This document shows positions 8,667 through 17,030 of a stretch of 36,256 nucleotides of DNA, one piece after another. The stretch's first letter is position 1. Every line of letters begins with the position of its first letter. The notes beneath the pieces were generated by a model. That model was not told the DNA's origin. It saw only the letters and a program-made list of their open reading frames with translations, and did no database searches. Position numbers and translations under genes: made by a program. Source of the DNA: Lentisphaeria bacterium (lineage in GTDB: Bacteria; Verrucomicrobiota; Lentisphaeria; Victivallales; Victivallaceae); the NCBI GenBank assembly GCA_017502435.1, contig JAFVUZ010000014.1, positions 1-36,256 on the forward strand. The letters run 5' to 3'.

Positions 8667-10187
8667 TCATATATAATCTTCCGATTTCGCAACAAAGATG
8701 TCAATTTCTTCTCTGGGAATAGTCGACTGAATTGTCGCAAGTTCTGTTGTATCAATAATTTTTTCTTGCATAATTTTTGTTTTTAAACCGTTGTCAGAGA
8801 TCCACTCAAAATTCCATGGTAATAAATTTTCTCCTTGTACAATCTTTGTGAGTTTCTGAGAATATTGCAAGTTAATACCCAGTGGATATAAAATACGCTG
8901 AAGCCAAATATTCAAATGTTCAGTATTTGGTAAATCACTAAATTTATTAAGAATTGCTTCACCGTATTTTTGTTTCTTCAAAGCATCACAGTCTAACAAT
9001 AATTTAGCCATAATTGCCACGCAGACAGGATAGGTTCTGGGATTTCTGTAAGCTATATCTACAATGATAGAAAGCATGACATCGGCATCATTGCCAGAAC
9101 CAGAGATTTCCTCAAGCACACCATTCAACGGCTTCAACAAACTTCCAGCATTGGGAAATTTGATAGAATGTTCATGTATTAACAATAATTTTTTCTGAAA
9201 ACTTAAACTTTCAAAGTTTACGCTCTGAGACAACCATGCTCTTTTATCTTCTTTGATAGATGCTGAAATAATATCAGAAGATGATTTTGTTTTTGAGGAG
9301 TTTAATCTCATACCAAAATCACATAGGATCTCTGTTAGTTTTTTTAATATTTTTTCTCCAACACTTTGGTCATTGACAAAAATGCGAAAATCATCTCTGT
9401 AACGTAATATTTTATACTCCTGGATTTTTTCTTTTTTTAATTGATGAGACAATAAACGATCAACATACCCTAATACAATTTCGGCAACAAAATCCATCAG
9501 AACAGAACCTTGAGAAATCCCATTTGTTTGTCCGAATCGCATATCCTCTATAAAGTCATCTATCGCATTACCAAGTAAATCATGATTCCCTTTTTGTGCT
9601 TTTGCAATATCTTTCCCATGAACAGCCCATGCAATGGAATGAGTGTACATCGCCCCATAACAATCTGTTATATCTGTCAAAAAAACATGGCGATATTCTA
9701 ATGATAATTGTACCGACTTTTGTTCAAAGGACGACCACCAAGAAAGTATTTGTTGAGCCTTCCCCTTTCTCCCTTTTGACTCTTGTAAAACAGGAATACT
9801 GGTGCATTGAATTTGTGCATTTTGTTGAAATTTTTTAAATCTCTTTTTTAAAAAGTTCCAATTGTTTTCTTCTGTAATTAAATTAACAAGTTTTACATAA
9901 ATGACTGGATTAAGGATTTGTGTAGGACGCCATGCGTATTTCCCATCTTTATTGCAAAATAATGTGTAATTTACATCAAAATAATTTCTCGCATTCCGCG
10001 TTTTTATAGAATCTATATTTCTATTCTTCAAGAATGTCAAAATCGAAGTGAATGAAAAATATTTTGGCAAGTCTATATTACAAAAAATATCAGATTGCAA
10101 AAAGAAATCTCTTGCGTCGTTATGAGATAAGGACAAAACATTTTTAATCGTTAGATCTTCCATTCCTTGTTTTATGCAAGAACTCAT
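8667..10187 (-). CDS. Reverse transcriptase of UG/DRT/Abi-like type (506 aa)
   Basis: All core RT motifs are visible: motif A VFLTDITDCYG (168-178, catalytic D172), motif B NGISQGSVLMDFVAEIVL (222-239), motif C RYRDDFRIF (262-270, YxDD with D265-D266) and motif D LNSSKT (295-300). An RT0/1-like stretch is RPTQILNPVIY (87-97). The long N-terminus and the helical C-terminus (about 320-506), with no maturase or HNH endonuclease, argue against a group II intron or DGR RT. They fit the 'unknown group'/Abi lineage of host-encoded RTs (DRT defence systems), which often have C-terminal alpha-repeats. No retron msr/msd-like RNA is obvious because the gene sits in a packed operon. It starts one base after the GHKL stop (TAA-A-ATG) with AAGGAG upstream, and hsdR follows 10 bases after it. 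The region is markedly AT-rich. The exact subgroup cannot be named from sequence inspection. Confidence 0.85.
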   Translation of the reverse strand: MSSCIKQGMEDLTIKNVLSLSHNDARDFFLQSDIFCNIDLPKYFSFTSILTFLKNRNIDSIKTRNARNYFDVNYTLFCNKDGKYAWRPTQILNPVIYVKLVNLITEENNWNFLKKRFKKFQQNAQIQCTSIPVLQESKGRKGKAQQILSWWSSFEQKSVQLSLEYRHVFLTDITDCYGAMYTHSIAWAVHGKDIAKAQKGNHDLLGNAIDDFIEDMRFGQTNGISQGSVLMDFVAEIVLGYVDRLLSHQLKKEKIQEYKILRYRDDFRIFVNDQSVGEKILKKLTEILCDFGMRLNSSKTKSSSDIISASIKEDKRAWLSQSVNFESLSFQKKLLLIHEHSIKFPNAGSLLKPLNGVLEEISGSGNDADVMLSIIVDIAYRNPRTYPVCVAIMAKLLLDCDALKKQKYGEAILNKFSDLPNTEHLNIWLQRILYPLGINLQYSQKLTKIVQGENLLPWNFEWISDNGLKTKIMQEKIIDTTELATIQSTIPREEIDIFVAKSEDYI

Positions 10188-10188
10188 T

Positions 10189-12087
10189 TTACTTCATCTC
10201 CTTAGCTTTTACAGCTTGCTGAATACCTTCTTTCAATATCTTTAAGAAGGTTTCATTTCTTGTTTGGGCATCTTTATAAAGAGCCTCAAAAGAAAGCAAA
10301 GTGACTGAGACAGGAATGGTCATTTCTCCTAATGGGTTCTTGTCTCTATCTATCGGTAATACCGGAATTTCTTTGTAATATACTTTATCGGAAGAAAAGA
10401 TTTTTGTCCAGTTGTTCTCCCGCATGTCTACCATTAATTCTGCATCAAATTCAACGATCCCGAAGAACCACATTCTTTGAATTTTATTCGGATAGAGCGA
10501 CACCAACCGCCTTGCACGCTGTCTTATTTGTTCGACAACTCGCTTGTTATCCAAATAATCAAGTCCTTTTTTCTTTAGCTCAACAACAACGACATCTACA
10601 GGATGGTCAACAGTATCAATATCATCCGAAAAAACAAAAGCTATATCAGGTCGTAGATCATCCGCTTGAAGTTCTTTTTCATCCGATATCTTTTCAATAA
10701 GTTTCTTAATGTTTTCATCACTGAGTATTGTGTGATATCCCATGTATTTATCATCCAACAACCAGGCGTTGTTATTATAAATATCATGAAAAAAATCTTT
10801 TGCCTTAAACTCGTTTTGCATGGGGACGATAAGATCATGAATTTTGGCTTCTGGATGCTCTTTTTTTATCTCGCCTAATTTTTTTATAATTAAATTGCGA
10901 TATAAAATGTATTCGGTCAGAATTCTTGTTGCGTGATTAAGAGATGTTTTGTACTGTTCATCTGTTAATTCACCGGCACAAAAGATTTCTTTTTGTTCTT
11001 TAAAAAACGCTTCCTGGGCTTTGGTTACGGATTTATCTTCATCAATTAATCCTACCGAGTCCTTACTGAAATATCCCGCGAGATGCGGATAGCGTTGCCA
11101 TAATCGATCCCGACTTTGTGCATTCCTTTCTTTAATAGATGGAACTTCCAAATTTAATATTTCAGAAATTTTTTCAGTAAAGACATGTTCAATAATTACC
11201 TGATCTTTATGGTCTATAGCCAACCCTTGTCGAGAATCGTCAACCTTCGAATCGAAAAAAGATGATTGCAAAAGGAAAATTGCATTGGTCCCGCTTGGTA
11301 TGACTGCATCTTTCAAAATAGGAAGTTCAACAGCTCTTCCATCAACGCAAATAGCTGTAATAGGCTTTTCTTCCCAATTTTGTTCAACGAGATAAAGCAA
11401 AGAAAACTCTGTCTGGAAAAGATCCAACCCAGGATCTTTAATTTTCATTTCCCGTAACGCAGGGAGATCATTCAATGACAATATTTCATTCGCTGAATAA
11501 AATTCTTTATCCGGATTTGATTCATCGGTCTGTAATTCAATAGAAAGTTGAAAAGCGCGCCCTTGTTGCTTTAAAGCATACAAACGAGGCAAGAACTGTT
11601 TTAACAGCCTTTCTTTAATCTTTTCAGGAATAAGATTTCCATAACTTTTTAAACGCTCACCACTAAATTTTGTAAAAGTCAATGCAACATAATTTTCAGA
11701 GGGCCTTTCAAGAGGTGTTATATCAGACTTCCCATTAAAGTCATTACAAAAATCAAAAATTCTCTTCTGGTTTTCATCAAAAACGCTTTCGACATGGACA
11801 TTGTCAAAATATTTCAAGTAAACCAAACGTCCTAACCCTTTATGCTGGTTATCAGCTTTCATTAAGAGGTTTGAAAATTTATTGAAATTGCGTTCGTTAA
11901 ATCCCATGCCATTATCTTTTATTTCGATTTTGAGCGTTTCAGGTTTTTCAAAACTATGAATCTTTATTTCTATATCAACCTTTGACGCTCCTGCGTCCAG
12001 CGAATTGGCGAGAGCTTCAGAATAAATCAAGTCAAAAGATGGATTTGTAAAAAAGTGTTCAATGGCTTCTTTCATTGGTACGTTCAT
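10189..12087 (-). CDS. GHKL (Hsp90-like) ATPase fused to PD-(D/E)XK nuclease domain (632 aa)
   Basis: The N-terminus is a GHKL ATPase: N box EALANSLDAGA (24-34, E24 and N28), G1 box DNGMGF (58-63) and a lid region KGLGRLVYLKYF (83-94). A middle region with DDSRQGLA (283-290) could be the S5-like transducer found in Hsp90/MutL/MORC proteins. The C-terminus carries a nuclease pattern: P480-D481 in LRPDIAF, then E503-L-K505 in VVVVELKKKG, with Q520 and Q523 in the next helix. An ATP-gated DNA or RNA nuclease is the natural reading. The gene follows hsdS by 3 bases and couples to the RT with a one-base gap, so ATPase-nuclease and RT probably form one functional unit. Domain calls are by motif; no named family is claimed. 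Confidence 0.8.
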   Translation of the reverse strand: MNVPMKEAIEHFFTNPSFDLIYSEALANSLDAGASKVDIEIKIHSFEKPETLKIEIKDNGMGFNERNFNKFSNLLMKADNQHKGLGRLVYLKYFDNVHVESVFDENQKRIFDFCNDFNGKSDITPLERPSENYVALTFTKFSGERLKSYGNLIPEKIKERLLKQFLPRLYALKQQGRAFQLSIELQTDESNPDKEFYSANEILSLNDLPALREMKIKDPGLDLFQTEFSLLYLVEQNWEEKPITAICVDGRAVELPILKDAVIPSGTNAIFLLQSSFFDSKVDDSRQGLAIDHKDQVIIEHVFTEKISEILNLEVPSIKERNAQSRDRLWQRYPHLAGYFSKDSVGLIDEDKSVTKAQEAFFKEQKEIFCAGELTDEQYKTSLNHATRILTEYILYRNLIIKKLGEIKKEHPEAKIHDLIVPMQNEFKAKDFFHDIYNNNAWLLDDKYMGYHTILSDENIKKLIEKISDEKELQADDLRPDIAFVFSDDIDTVDHPVDVVVVELKKKGLDYLDNKRVVEQIRQRARRLVSLYPNKIQRMWFFGIVEFDAELMVDMRENNWTKIFSSDKVYYKEIPVLPIDRDKNPLGEMTIPVSVTLLSFEALYKDAQTRNETFLKILKEGIQQAVKAKEMK

Positions 12088-12090
12088 AAA

Positions 12091-13398
12091 TCATTCCTCG
12101 CTTTCTTCCTGCGGCTGGTCGTCATCTTCGGCGGAATCGTCGTCGGTTTCAGTGATGAGATCGGCGGGATCAAAATCTTCTACTTGAATATTGTGGACAT
12201 CAACTTGTCCGGTTACAACAGATGCAATCAGGCTATTTTTGTATTCCAATAGACTGTTTATAACATTTTTAATTTCAGCAATCAAATTATCGATTTTTTT
12301 ATCCTGCATTACCAAATGTTGTATAATGTCATATTGCTCTTGTTGTGGCGGAACAGGTAATTTCATATTCAAGTAATCTGTTTGCGTCATACTGGGCAAT
12401 GTTGTTTGTGATATATAAAAATGGTAGTCAAAACATGTCGCCAGAAAATAATAAAAATGCAGAAAAAAATTCTTTTTTGCCTTTACATCAAAAGCTGTAT
12501 CAACATTCCAATATTTTCCTGTAATGTAATGCGGTATATGCAATGTTGCTCCTTTTCGCCCCACCAGTACTGCAGGACCGTCCTTAAACTCACCGCAGGT
12601 CTTGAAACTGCCAGCTCCGCTTCCATAAACAGGGATATCTCCAGCTGTGACAGGATCAGAACCATGATTTATATTTACACAATATTTAGCTTTCTTAACT
12701 TCCCAGTGAGCGGGGATTTGATCGAGCCAGTCTATGCCGGAGTCTTTCATTTCGGCATCGGGATTCAAACCTTTGGTGACAGCCTGATTAATGGTCGCCT
12801 GTTTCTGTTCCTGAAGCAAGGCGATCTGTTTCTTTTTGGCGCGGATCAGTTTGTTGATCTTCGCCGTCATCGAATCCAGATAACGAACAATCTGCTCTTG
12901 CTCGGCTTGGTTGGGATAGGGAATTATTATCGTTCCAAATTGGTCGTAATAAAGCCTCAGACGCATATCCATAATGCCACGGGAATAGGCGCGAAACACC
13001 GAATGAAAGAGTGGCGTTCTGAATAAATAATGATAATATTGAGGATATATGTTCTCAGTACGTTTTCTAAAAATATCATACGCGGGGCTGGTAACTCCTT
13101 CAAATTCAGATACGCCAATCGCCCCCATCCATGCTAATAACTTATTACAAATGATATCTCCTTTTTTCACACACCAATACCCATCTGTGGTTGATGCACG
13201 ATTCCCTTTTGCTTCTAAATCTTTTCGTGGTCTTACTCCAATATGGGTATAAACAGAAAGTAATTCTTCTGTGTTGTTTTCTGGAGCAGGTTCCGTTACT
13301 AATCGAAACAAGGCTTTTGCACGTCGCGTTTCCCAATGCGCCGGAATCTGCGGAAGCCAGGGCAAGTTTGTCGCTTTGTATTCCGGATAAGGAGTCAT
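12091..13398 (-). CDS. hsdS: Type I specificity subunit HsdS (435 aa)
   Basis: HsdS recognises the bipartite DNA target and docks two HsdM and two HsdR. The protein has the two-repeat layout: WLPQIPAHWE near residue 14 opens the first target-recognition domain and WLDQIPAHWE near residue 224 opens the second. Each is followed by a conserved helix, YLDSMTAKINKLIRAKKKQI between the TRDs and IAEIKNVINSLLEYKNSLI near the end. PYPNQAEQEQIV and VPPQQEQYDII are the typical TRD-to-spacer junctions. The last 25 or so residues are very acidic (DDDSAEDDDQPQEESEE), an unusual tail. The second TRD region is visibly more AT-rich than the rest, consistent with domain exchange. Start overlaps rhuM (ATGA). 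Confidence 0.95.
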   Translation of the reverse strand: MTPYPEYKATNLPWLPQIPAHWETRRAKALFRLVTEPAPENNTEELLSVYTHIGVRPRKDLEAKGNRASTTDGYWCVKKGDIICNKLLAWMGAIGVSEFEGVTSPAYDIFRKRTENIYPQYYHYLFRTPLFHSVFRAYSRGIMDMRLRLYYDQFGTIIIPYPNQAEQEQIVRYLDSMTAKINKLIRAKKKQIALLQEQKQATINQAVTKGLNPDAEMKDSGIDWLDQIPAHWEVKKAKYCVNINHGSDPVTAGDIPVYGSGAGSFKTCGEFKDGPAVLVGRKGATLHIPHYITGKYWNVDTAFDVKAKKNFFLHFYYFLATCFDYHFYISQTTLPSMTQTDYLNMKLPVPPQQEQYDIIQHLVMQDKKIDNLIAEIKNVINSLLEYKNSLIASVVTGQVDVHNIQVEDFDPADLITETDDDSAEDDDQPQEESEE

Positions 13399-14423
13399 TG
13401 TTTGTCAGCTCCTTTTTTACGTTTTGCAACCATTTTTTCCATATTTTCCAGTTCCGCAAGATCATCCCGATCTGCCTGCACCGCATCTTCAGCTTTTCTG
13501 CGGGCATCAAAAGCCAAATAACGCTCTCCAACAATTTGCTCCATTGCTTTTTGAGAAATGCTGCCAGTATCTTGCAAAACTTCATAATCGTTGAACATCA
13601 AAAGTTGATTTACATTATTACGCCAGTAATCTATTGTCAGATCATTGCGATTTTTAACACGCAACTCAGCTGATTCCAGGAAAATGACAACCAAACGGTT
13701 GAGAGAATCTATTTCGTCTGCAGTCAAATAATTTTTGGAAATAAAAATATCTCCTTTGCGAACAATCGATCCTTTCCAACTGGTAGCTCCGAAATTGGCC
13801 GAGGATGCATCGGCACGCTCAAAAACAATTTCAGCAGCAGTTTTGCCGGTGATCGCATAAATAAGTTTATTCTGGGTTTCCGCAAAAAACATTTGCGTTG
13901 CCTTATCGTCTTTATTGTAATCGCTGCTCAATGCAAAAAGATCACGCACTTTCTGATAAAAGCGTTTTTCCGAAGCCCGAATGTCTCGTATGCGTTCCAG
14001 CAATTCATCAAAATAGTCTGGACGCCCATCGGGATTTTTCAGACGTTCATCATCCATGACAAATCCTTTGCGCATATATTCCGCTAAATTGCGATTTGCC
14101 CACTGCCGGAATTGTGTCCCCCGTGGGCTGCGAACCCGGAAACCAACAGCAATAATCATTTCAAGCGAGTAGAAGGCAACTGAATAATTTTTGCCGTCAG
14201 CGGCAGTTGTCAAGTATTCCTTGACAACTGAATTTTCTTGCAATTCGTTGTCTTTCAAAATGTTATTTATATGAAGGCTGATATTTTGCTTTGAGGTGTT
14301 AAAAAGTTCTGCCATCTGATTTTGATTGAGCCAGACCGTTCCATCTTTGGCAAATAAAGAGATATTGCTTCTGCCATCGACAGTCGAGTAGATGATAATA
14401 TTGTTCTGCGAAATATCATTCAT
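13395..14423 (-). CDS. rhuM: RhuM-family protein (342 aa)
   Basis: The N-terminus has the RhuM signature: a WLNQNQMAELFNTSKQNISL winged-helix-like motif, then SLEMIIAVGFRVRSPRG and FRQWANRNLAEYM. The C-terminal part is helical and charged, with a likely coiled coil (DRDDLAELENMEKMVAKRKK). RhuM was named from Salmonella SPI-3, and its biochemical role is not established. Homologues frequently sit between hsdM and hsdS or next to toxins, so a regulatory or toxin-like role in restriction operons is plausible. Both ends overlap neighbours by 4 bases (ATGA with hsdM and with hsdS), showing it is translated as an integral operon gene. Confidence 0.9.
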   Translation of the reverse strand: MNDISQNNIIIYSTVDGRSNISLFAKDGTVWLNQNQMAELFNTSKQNISLHINNILKDNELQENSVVKEYLTTAADGKNYSVAFYSLEMIIAVGFRVRSPRGTQFRQWANRNLAEYMRKGFVMDDERLKNPDGRPDYFDELLERIRDIRASEKRFYQKVRDLFALSSDYNKDDKATQMFFAETQNKLIYAITGKTAAEIVFERADASSANFGATSWKGSIVRKGDIFISKNYLTADEIDSLNRLVVIFLESAELRVKNRNDLTIDYWRNNVNQLLMFNDYEVLQDTGSISQKAMEQIVGERYLAFDARRKAEDAVQADRDDLAELENMEKMVAKRKKGADKQ

Positions 14424-16420
14424 TTGGCACCTCCCAGAATTTCATCCAACAATCCTGCAGTTTCAGATTCCAGTTGTCTCAGATCAGCGGTGATTTCGTC
14501 CAGAGAACGCAATTCGACCGGTTTATAGAAGTATTTGGTAAAGGAAAGTTCGTAACCGATCTGTGTTTTGCTATGGTCGATCCAGGCATCCGGCACAAAG
14601 GGCTTTACTTCGGTACTAAAAAATGCTTCAATACCACCGGGATAAAGCAATGGAACCCGTTCATAGTCACGTAAATTACTGTCAGCTTCGCCGGAAACTG
14701 CCTTCGCATTTTCATCAACTTCGGTAATCAGCGGCCGCACCTTTTTAAGCAAAGTGGCTTTCAGCTTGGTTGCTTTGGCAAAGGCGTCCCAATCATCCAT
14801 TGGAATGTTGGCAGGCAGCTCCGCAAGAGCTTTTTCCCATGCTTCCTGATCTTTGGCATTAAAAGTACCTGCCGGGATTTCTTTTGAAAGATCAATTCTC
14901 AACCGTAGCGGGCGGTCAACTGTAATCAACTGATAACCAAATTCCGCATTGTCAAAGATTTTGCTTTCTTCAGTTTCTGCAAAGTCCAGATAAAGGTCAA
15001 CAATTCTTTTTCTGATCTCAGGTGTAAGTTCACAATTCTTTTTGCCCAGATTTTTCCGCAAAGGTGATTTCATAACAGTCGCATCAATCAACTGAACTTT
15101 ACCCTTTCGATGTGGCGCTTTGCGGTTGCTGACGATCCAGATAAATGTGCCGATACCAGTGTTATAGAACATATTTTCCGGCAGAGCAATAATCGCTTCC
15201 AGATAGTCGTTTTCAATAACAAATCGGCGGGCATTACTTTCTCCGGAACCGGCATCACCGGTAAAGAGCGAAGACCCGTTATGAACTTCAGCAATTCTGC
15301 TTCCCAACGCAGTCGAATGTTTCATTTTAGCAATATTATTCAGCAAAAACAACATCTGCCCATCGCTTGACCGGGGCAGCATTTTATATTCCGTATCATC
15401 CGCAAACTGGGTTACAAAGCGGGTGTCCTGAATTCCTTTTTTGCCGCCCAACTTATCTTGATCGACTTTCCACGATTTACCGTAAGGCGGATTGGAAAGC
15501 ATAAAGTCAAATTGTCTTGTTGGGAAACTATCTGCTGAAAGAGTTGAGCCGAAGCCCATGTGTTCAGCCTGTTCGCCTTCACCGGAAAGAAGCATGTCAG
15601 CTTTAGTAATAGCGTATGTCTCCGGGTTGATCTCCTGCCCGAAAAGATGGATTGAAACTTGCTTGCCCTGTTGTTCAGCAAGTTCATTCAGCCGTTTTTC
15701 GGCAATCGTCAGCATGCCACCGGTTCCGCACGCGCCGTCATAACAAGTATATGTGCCGTCTTTGATCTGGTCGGAAATAGGCATAATAATAAGGTCTGCC
15801 ATCAATTCAACTGCGTCACGCGGAGTGAAGTGCTCTCCAGCTTCCTCGTTATTTTCTTCATTGAAGCGCCGGATCAGTTCCTCAAAAATCAGGCCCATAG
15901 TGTGGTTGTCCAATCCCTGAAGTTTTACTGAACCGTCATCATAAAGTACCGGCCGAGGGCTGAGATTGATCGTCGGAGAAACGAATTTTTCAATGACTGA
16001 TCCAAGAATATCAGCATCAATCATCGTTGCGATCTGATTGCGGAATTTGAATTTATCCAGAATTTCCTGCACATTGGGGGAGAAGCCGTCAAGGTAGGCT
16101 TCAAAATCTGTTTTCAGCTGCTGTGCTTTGGCCTTTGATTTAAGATCTTTCAAACAAAATGGAGAACTGTTACAGAAAGGTTCCCCGGCAATCTGACAAA
16201 GAGATGCCGTCTGATTCGTGATTCCGGCTTCATCCAGCTTTTTCTTCATCTCCAGAACGGCAGGTTTCGTTTCTTCAAGGACCGCATCCAGACGGCGAAT
16301 AACCGTCATCGGCAGAATGACATCCCGATATTTGCCACGAACATAAACATCCCGCAGGCAGTCATCGGCAATTCCCCAGATAAAACTGACAATAGAGTTA
16401 AAAGAAATACTATCCATCAT
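14420..16420 (-). CDS. hsdM: Type I N6-adenine methyltransferase HsdM (666 aa)
   Basis: HsdM methylates adenine at the HsdS-selected site using S-adenosylmethionine. The helical N-terminal HsdM_N domain spans about residues 8-155 (IVSFIWGIADDCLRDVY). The catalytic domain follows, with motif I YDGACGTGG (227-235) and motif IV FMLSNPPYGKSW (306-317). The region EEAGEHFTPRDAVELM (192-207) is typical of the family. There is a long C-terminal extension ending ETAGLLDEILGGAK, likely contacting HsdS. ATGATG gives two possible starts, 16420 or 16417. The gene overlaps both the HTH gene upstream (TGATG) and rhuM downstream (ATGA). Confidence 0.96.
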   Translation of the reverse strand: MMDSISFNSIVSFIWGIADDCLRDVYVRGKYRDVILPMTVIRRLDAVLEETKPAVLEMKKKLDEAGITNQTASLCQIAGEPFCNSSPFCLKDLKSKAKAQQLKTDFEAYLDGFSPNVQEILDKFKFRNQIATMIDADILGSVIEKFVSPTINLSPRPVLYDDGSVKLQGLDNHTMGLIFEELIRRFNEENNEEAGEHFTPRDAVELMADLIIMPISDQIKDGTYTCYDGACGTGGMLTIAEKRLNELAEQQGKQVSIHLFGQEINPETYAITKADMLLSGEGEQAEHMGFGSTLSADSFPTRQFDFMLSNPPYGKSWKVDQDKLGGKKGIQDTRFVTQFADDTEYKMLPRSSDGQMLFLLNNIAKMKHSTALGSRIAEVHNGSSLFTGDAGSGESNARRFVIENDYLEAIIALPENMFYNTGIGTFIWIVSNRKAPHRKGKVQLIDATVMKSPLRKNLGKKNCELTPEIRKRIVDLYLDFAETEESKIFDNAEFGYQLITVDRPLRLRIDLSKEIPAGTFNAKDQEAWEKALAELPANIPMDDWDAFAKATKLKATLLKKVRPLITEVDENAKAVSGEADSNLRDYERVPLLYPGGIEAFFSTEVKPFVPDAWIDHSKTQIGYELSFTKYFYKPVELRSLDEITADLRQLESETAGLLDEILGGAK

Positions 16421-16593
16421 TCAGCAGCCTTTCCGGATTTTACCCAGGCATCAATTTCTTCCTTCTTGAATTTCCAGTTGCGTCCGATTTGATGTCCGGG
16501 CATATTTTTATTTTCAATCCATTTATAAATGGTTTCCCGTCTGGCTCCTAAGTATTCAGCTATCTCTTTGAGTGAAAGCCAACGATCGTCCAT
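16417..16593 (-). CDS. Excisionase/MerR-like HTH protein (58 aa)
   Basis: This 58-residue protein is a complete winged-HTH 'excisionase family' domain: WLSLKEIAEYLGARRETIYK, then an NMPGHQIGRNWKF wing and a KKEEIDAWVKS helix. Such proteins bind DNA as Xis, or as transcription regulators at the head of type I R-M operons. Here it is the first gene of the hsd operon, its stop codon overlapping the hsdM start, so control of operon expression is the likeliest job. A role in excision of the island is possible, since no integrase is seen. AGAGG lies about 10 bases before the ATG. Confidence 0.85.
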   Translation of the reverse strand: MDDRWLSLKEIAEYLGARRETIYKWIENKNMPGHQIGRNWKFKKEEIDAWVKSGKAAE

Positions 16594-16643
16594 GATATAA
16601 CCTCTGTTTTCAAAATTTTTGTGATTTTTCTCCTACATTACAG

Positions 16644-16671
16644 AATATACTTGCCAAAATGCAAAATACAA
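16644..16671 (-). promoter_or_regulatory. Putative promoter of the hsd-RT-DUF262 operon
   Basis: On the minus strand a -35-like TTGTAT (16666-16671) and a -10-like TATATT (16644-16649) are separated by 16 bases, about 50 bases upstream of the HTH gene. It is the best sigma70-type match between the upstream terminator (16747-16776) and the operon. The 4-base overlaps and short gaps downstream suggest this one promoter could serve all nine genes. Confidence 0.45.
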
Positions 16672-16685
16672 CCGCAAAATTATTG

Positions 16686-16705
16686 TTTTTAGTGATTTTT
16701 AGTGA
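16686..16705. repeat. Tandem 10-bp repeat upstream of the operon promoter
   Basis: TTTTTAGTGA occurs twice in direct tandem, about 15 bases upstream of the putative -35 box. The one-helical-turn spacing is what a DNA-binding protein contacting one face would use. The HTH protein encoded first in the operon is a candidate ligand. Confidence 0.5.
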
Positions 16706-16746
16706 CTTTTTATCAATTTTTTTATTGTTCAGCAGAAGCAGCAAAA

Positions 16747-16776
16747 AACCGTTCCGGGAAATTACCAGAAACGGTT
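16747..16776 (-). terminator. Rho-independent terminator after the zinc-ribbon gene
   Basis: A 7-bp stem AACCGTT / AACGGTT (16747-16753 and 16770-16776), with partial inner pairing, is followed on the minus strand by six T. It lies about 20 bases after the stop of the small zinc-ribbon gene and insulates it from the hsd operon. Confidence 0.7.
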
Positions 16777-16797
16777 CTTTATAAATTGTCAGGTAAA

Positions 16798-17013
16798 TTA
16801 CTTTTTCAGGCCGATACCAGGGAAGTTATAGTTCCCGTGCCGGATCTCGGTATGGTCGGCTTCGACGGCCTTAGAATAGTCCTCGCGCTGGGTTTCTTTG
16901 TCCTTGCAGTCCATGCAGAGGACCTCGTGATTGTACATGCTCATGATCCGGCAGCCATTCAGCGGCTTTCCGCACCGATCGCAGTTTTGAACTTCAAAAA
17001 ATCTGTCTCGCAT
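16798..17013 (-). CDS. Small zinc-ribbon-like hypothetical protein (71 aa)
   Basis: Two CxxC pairs, CDRCGKPLNG and VLCMDCKDK, about 20 residues apart make a zinc ribbon. The C-terminus ends ADHTEIRHGNYNFPGIGLKK. I start at ATG 17011-17013 (MRDRFFEVQ), which has GAAGAAG about 10 bases upstream. A GTG at 17052 would add 13 residues but overlaps the preceding frame. Similar proteins occur, as I recall, in gut-bacterial mobile DNA with no assigned function. It sits alone between two terminator hairpins and may be co-transcribed with the fragment upstream. Confidence 0.65.
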   Translation of the reverse strand: MRDRFFEVQNCDRCGKPLNGCRIMSMYNHEVLCMDCKDKETQREDYSKAVEADHTEIRHGNYNFPGIGLKK

Positions 17014-17030
17014 TGTTATTACTTCTTCTG

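Noticed and set aside
7829..8722. 297-codon plus-strand ORF
   Set aside because: Antisense shadow across hsdR and the RT 3' end with no recognisable domain.
8667..10187. Group II intron or DGR reverse transcriptase
   Set aside because: No maturase or HNH region, no intron RNA ends in the packed operon, and no template/variable repeat pair or Avd gene nearby.
10189..12087. MutL or DNA gyrase B homologue
   Set aside because: It shares the GHKL fold only; the C-terminal PD-(D/E)XK pattern and the operon context do not fit either.
12421..13026. 201-codon plus-strand ORF
   Set aside because: Antisense to hsdS, whose two TRD repeats are clear.
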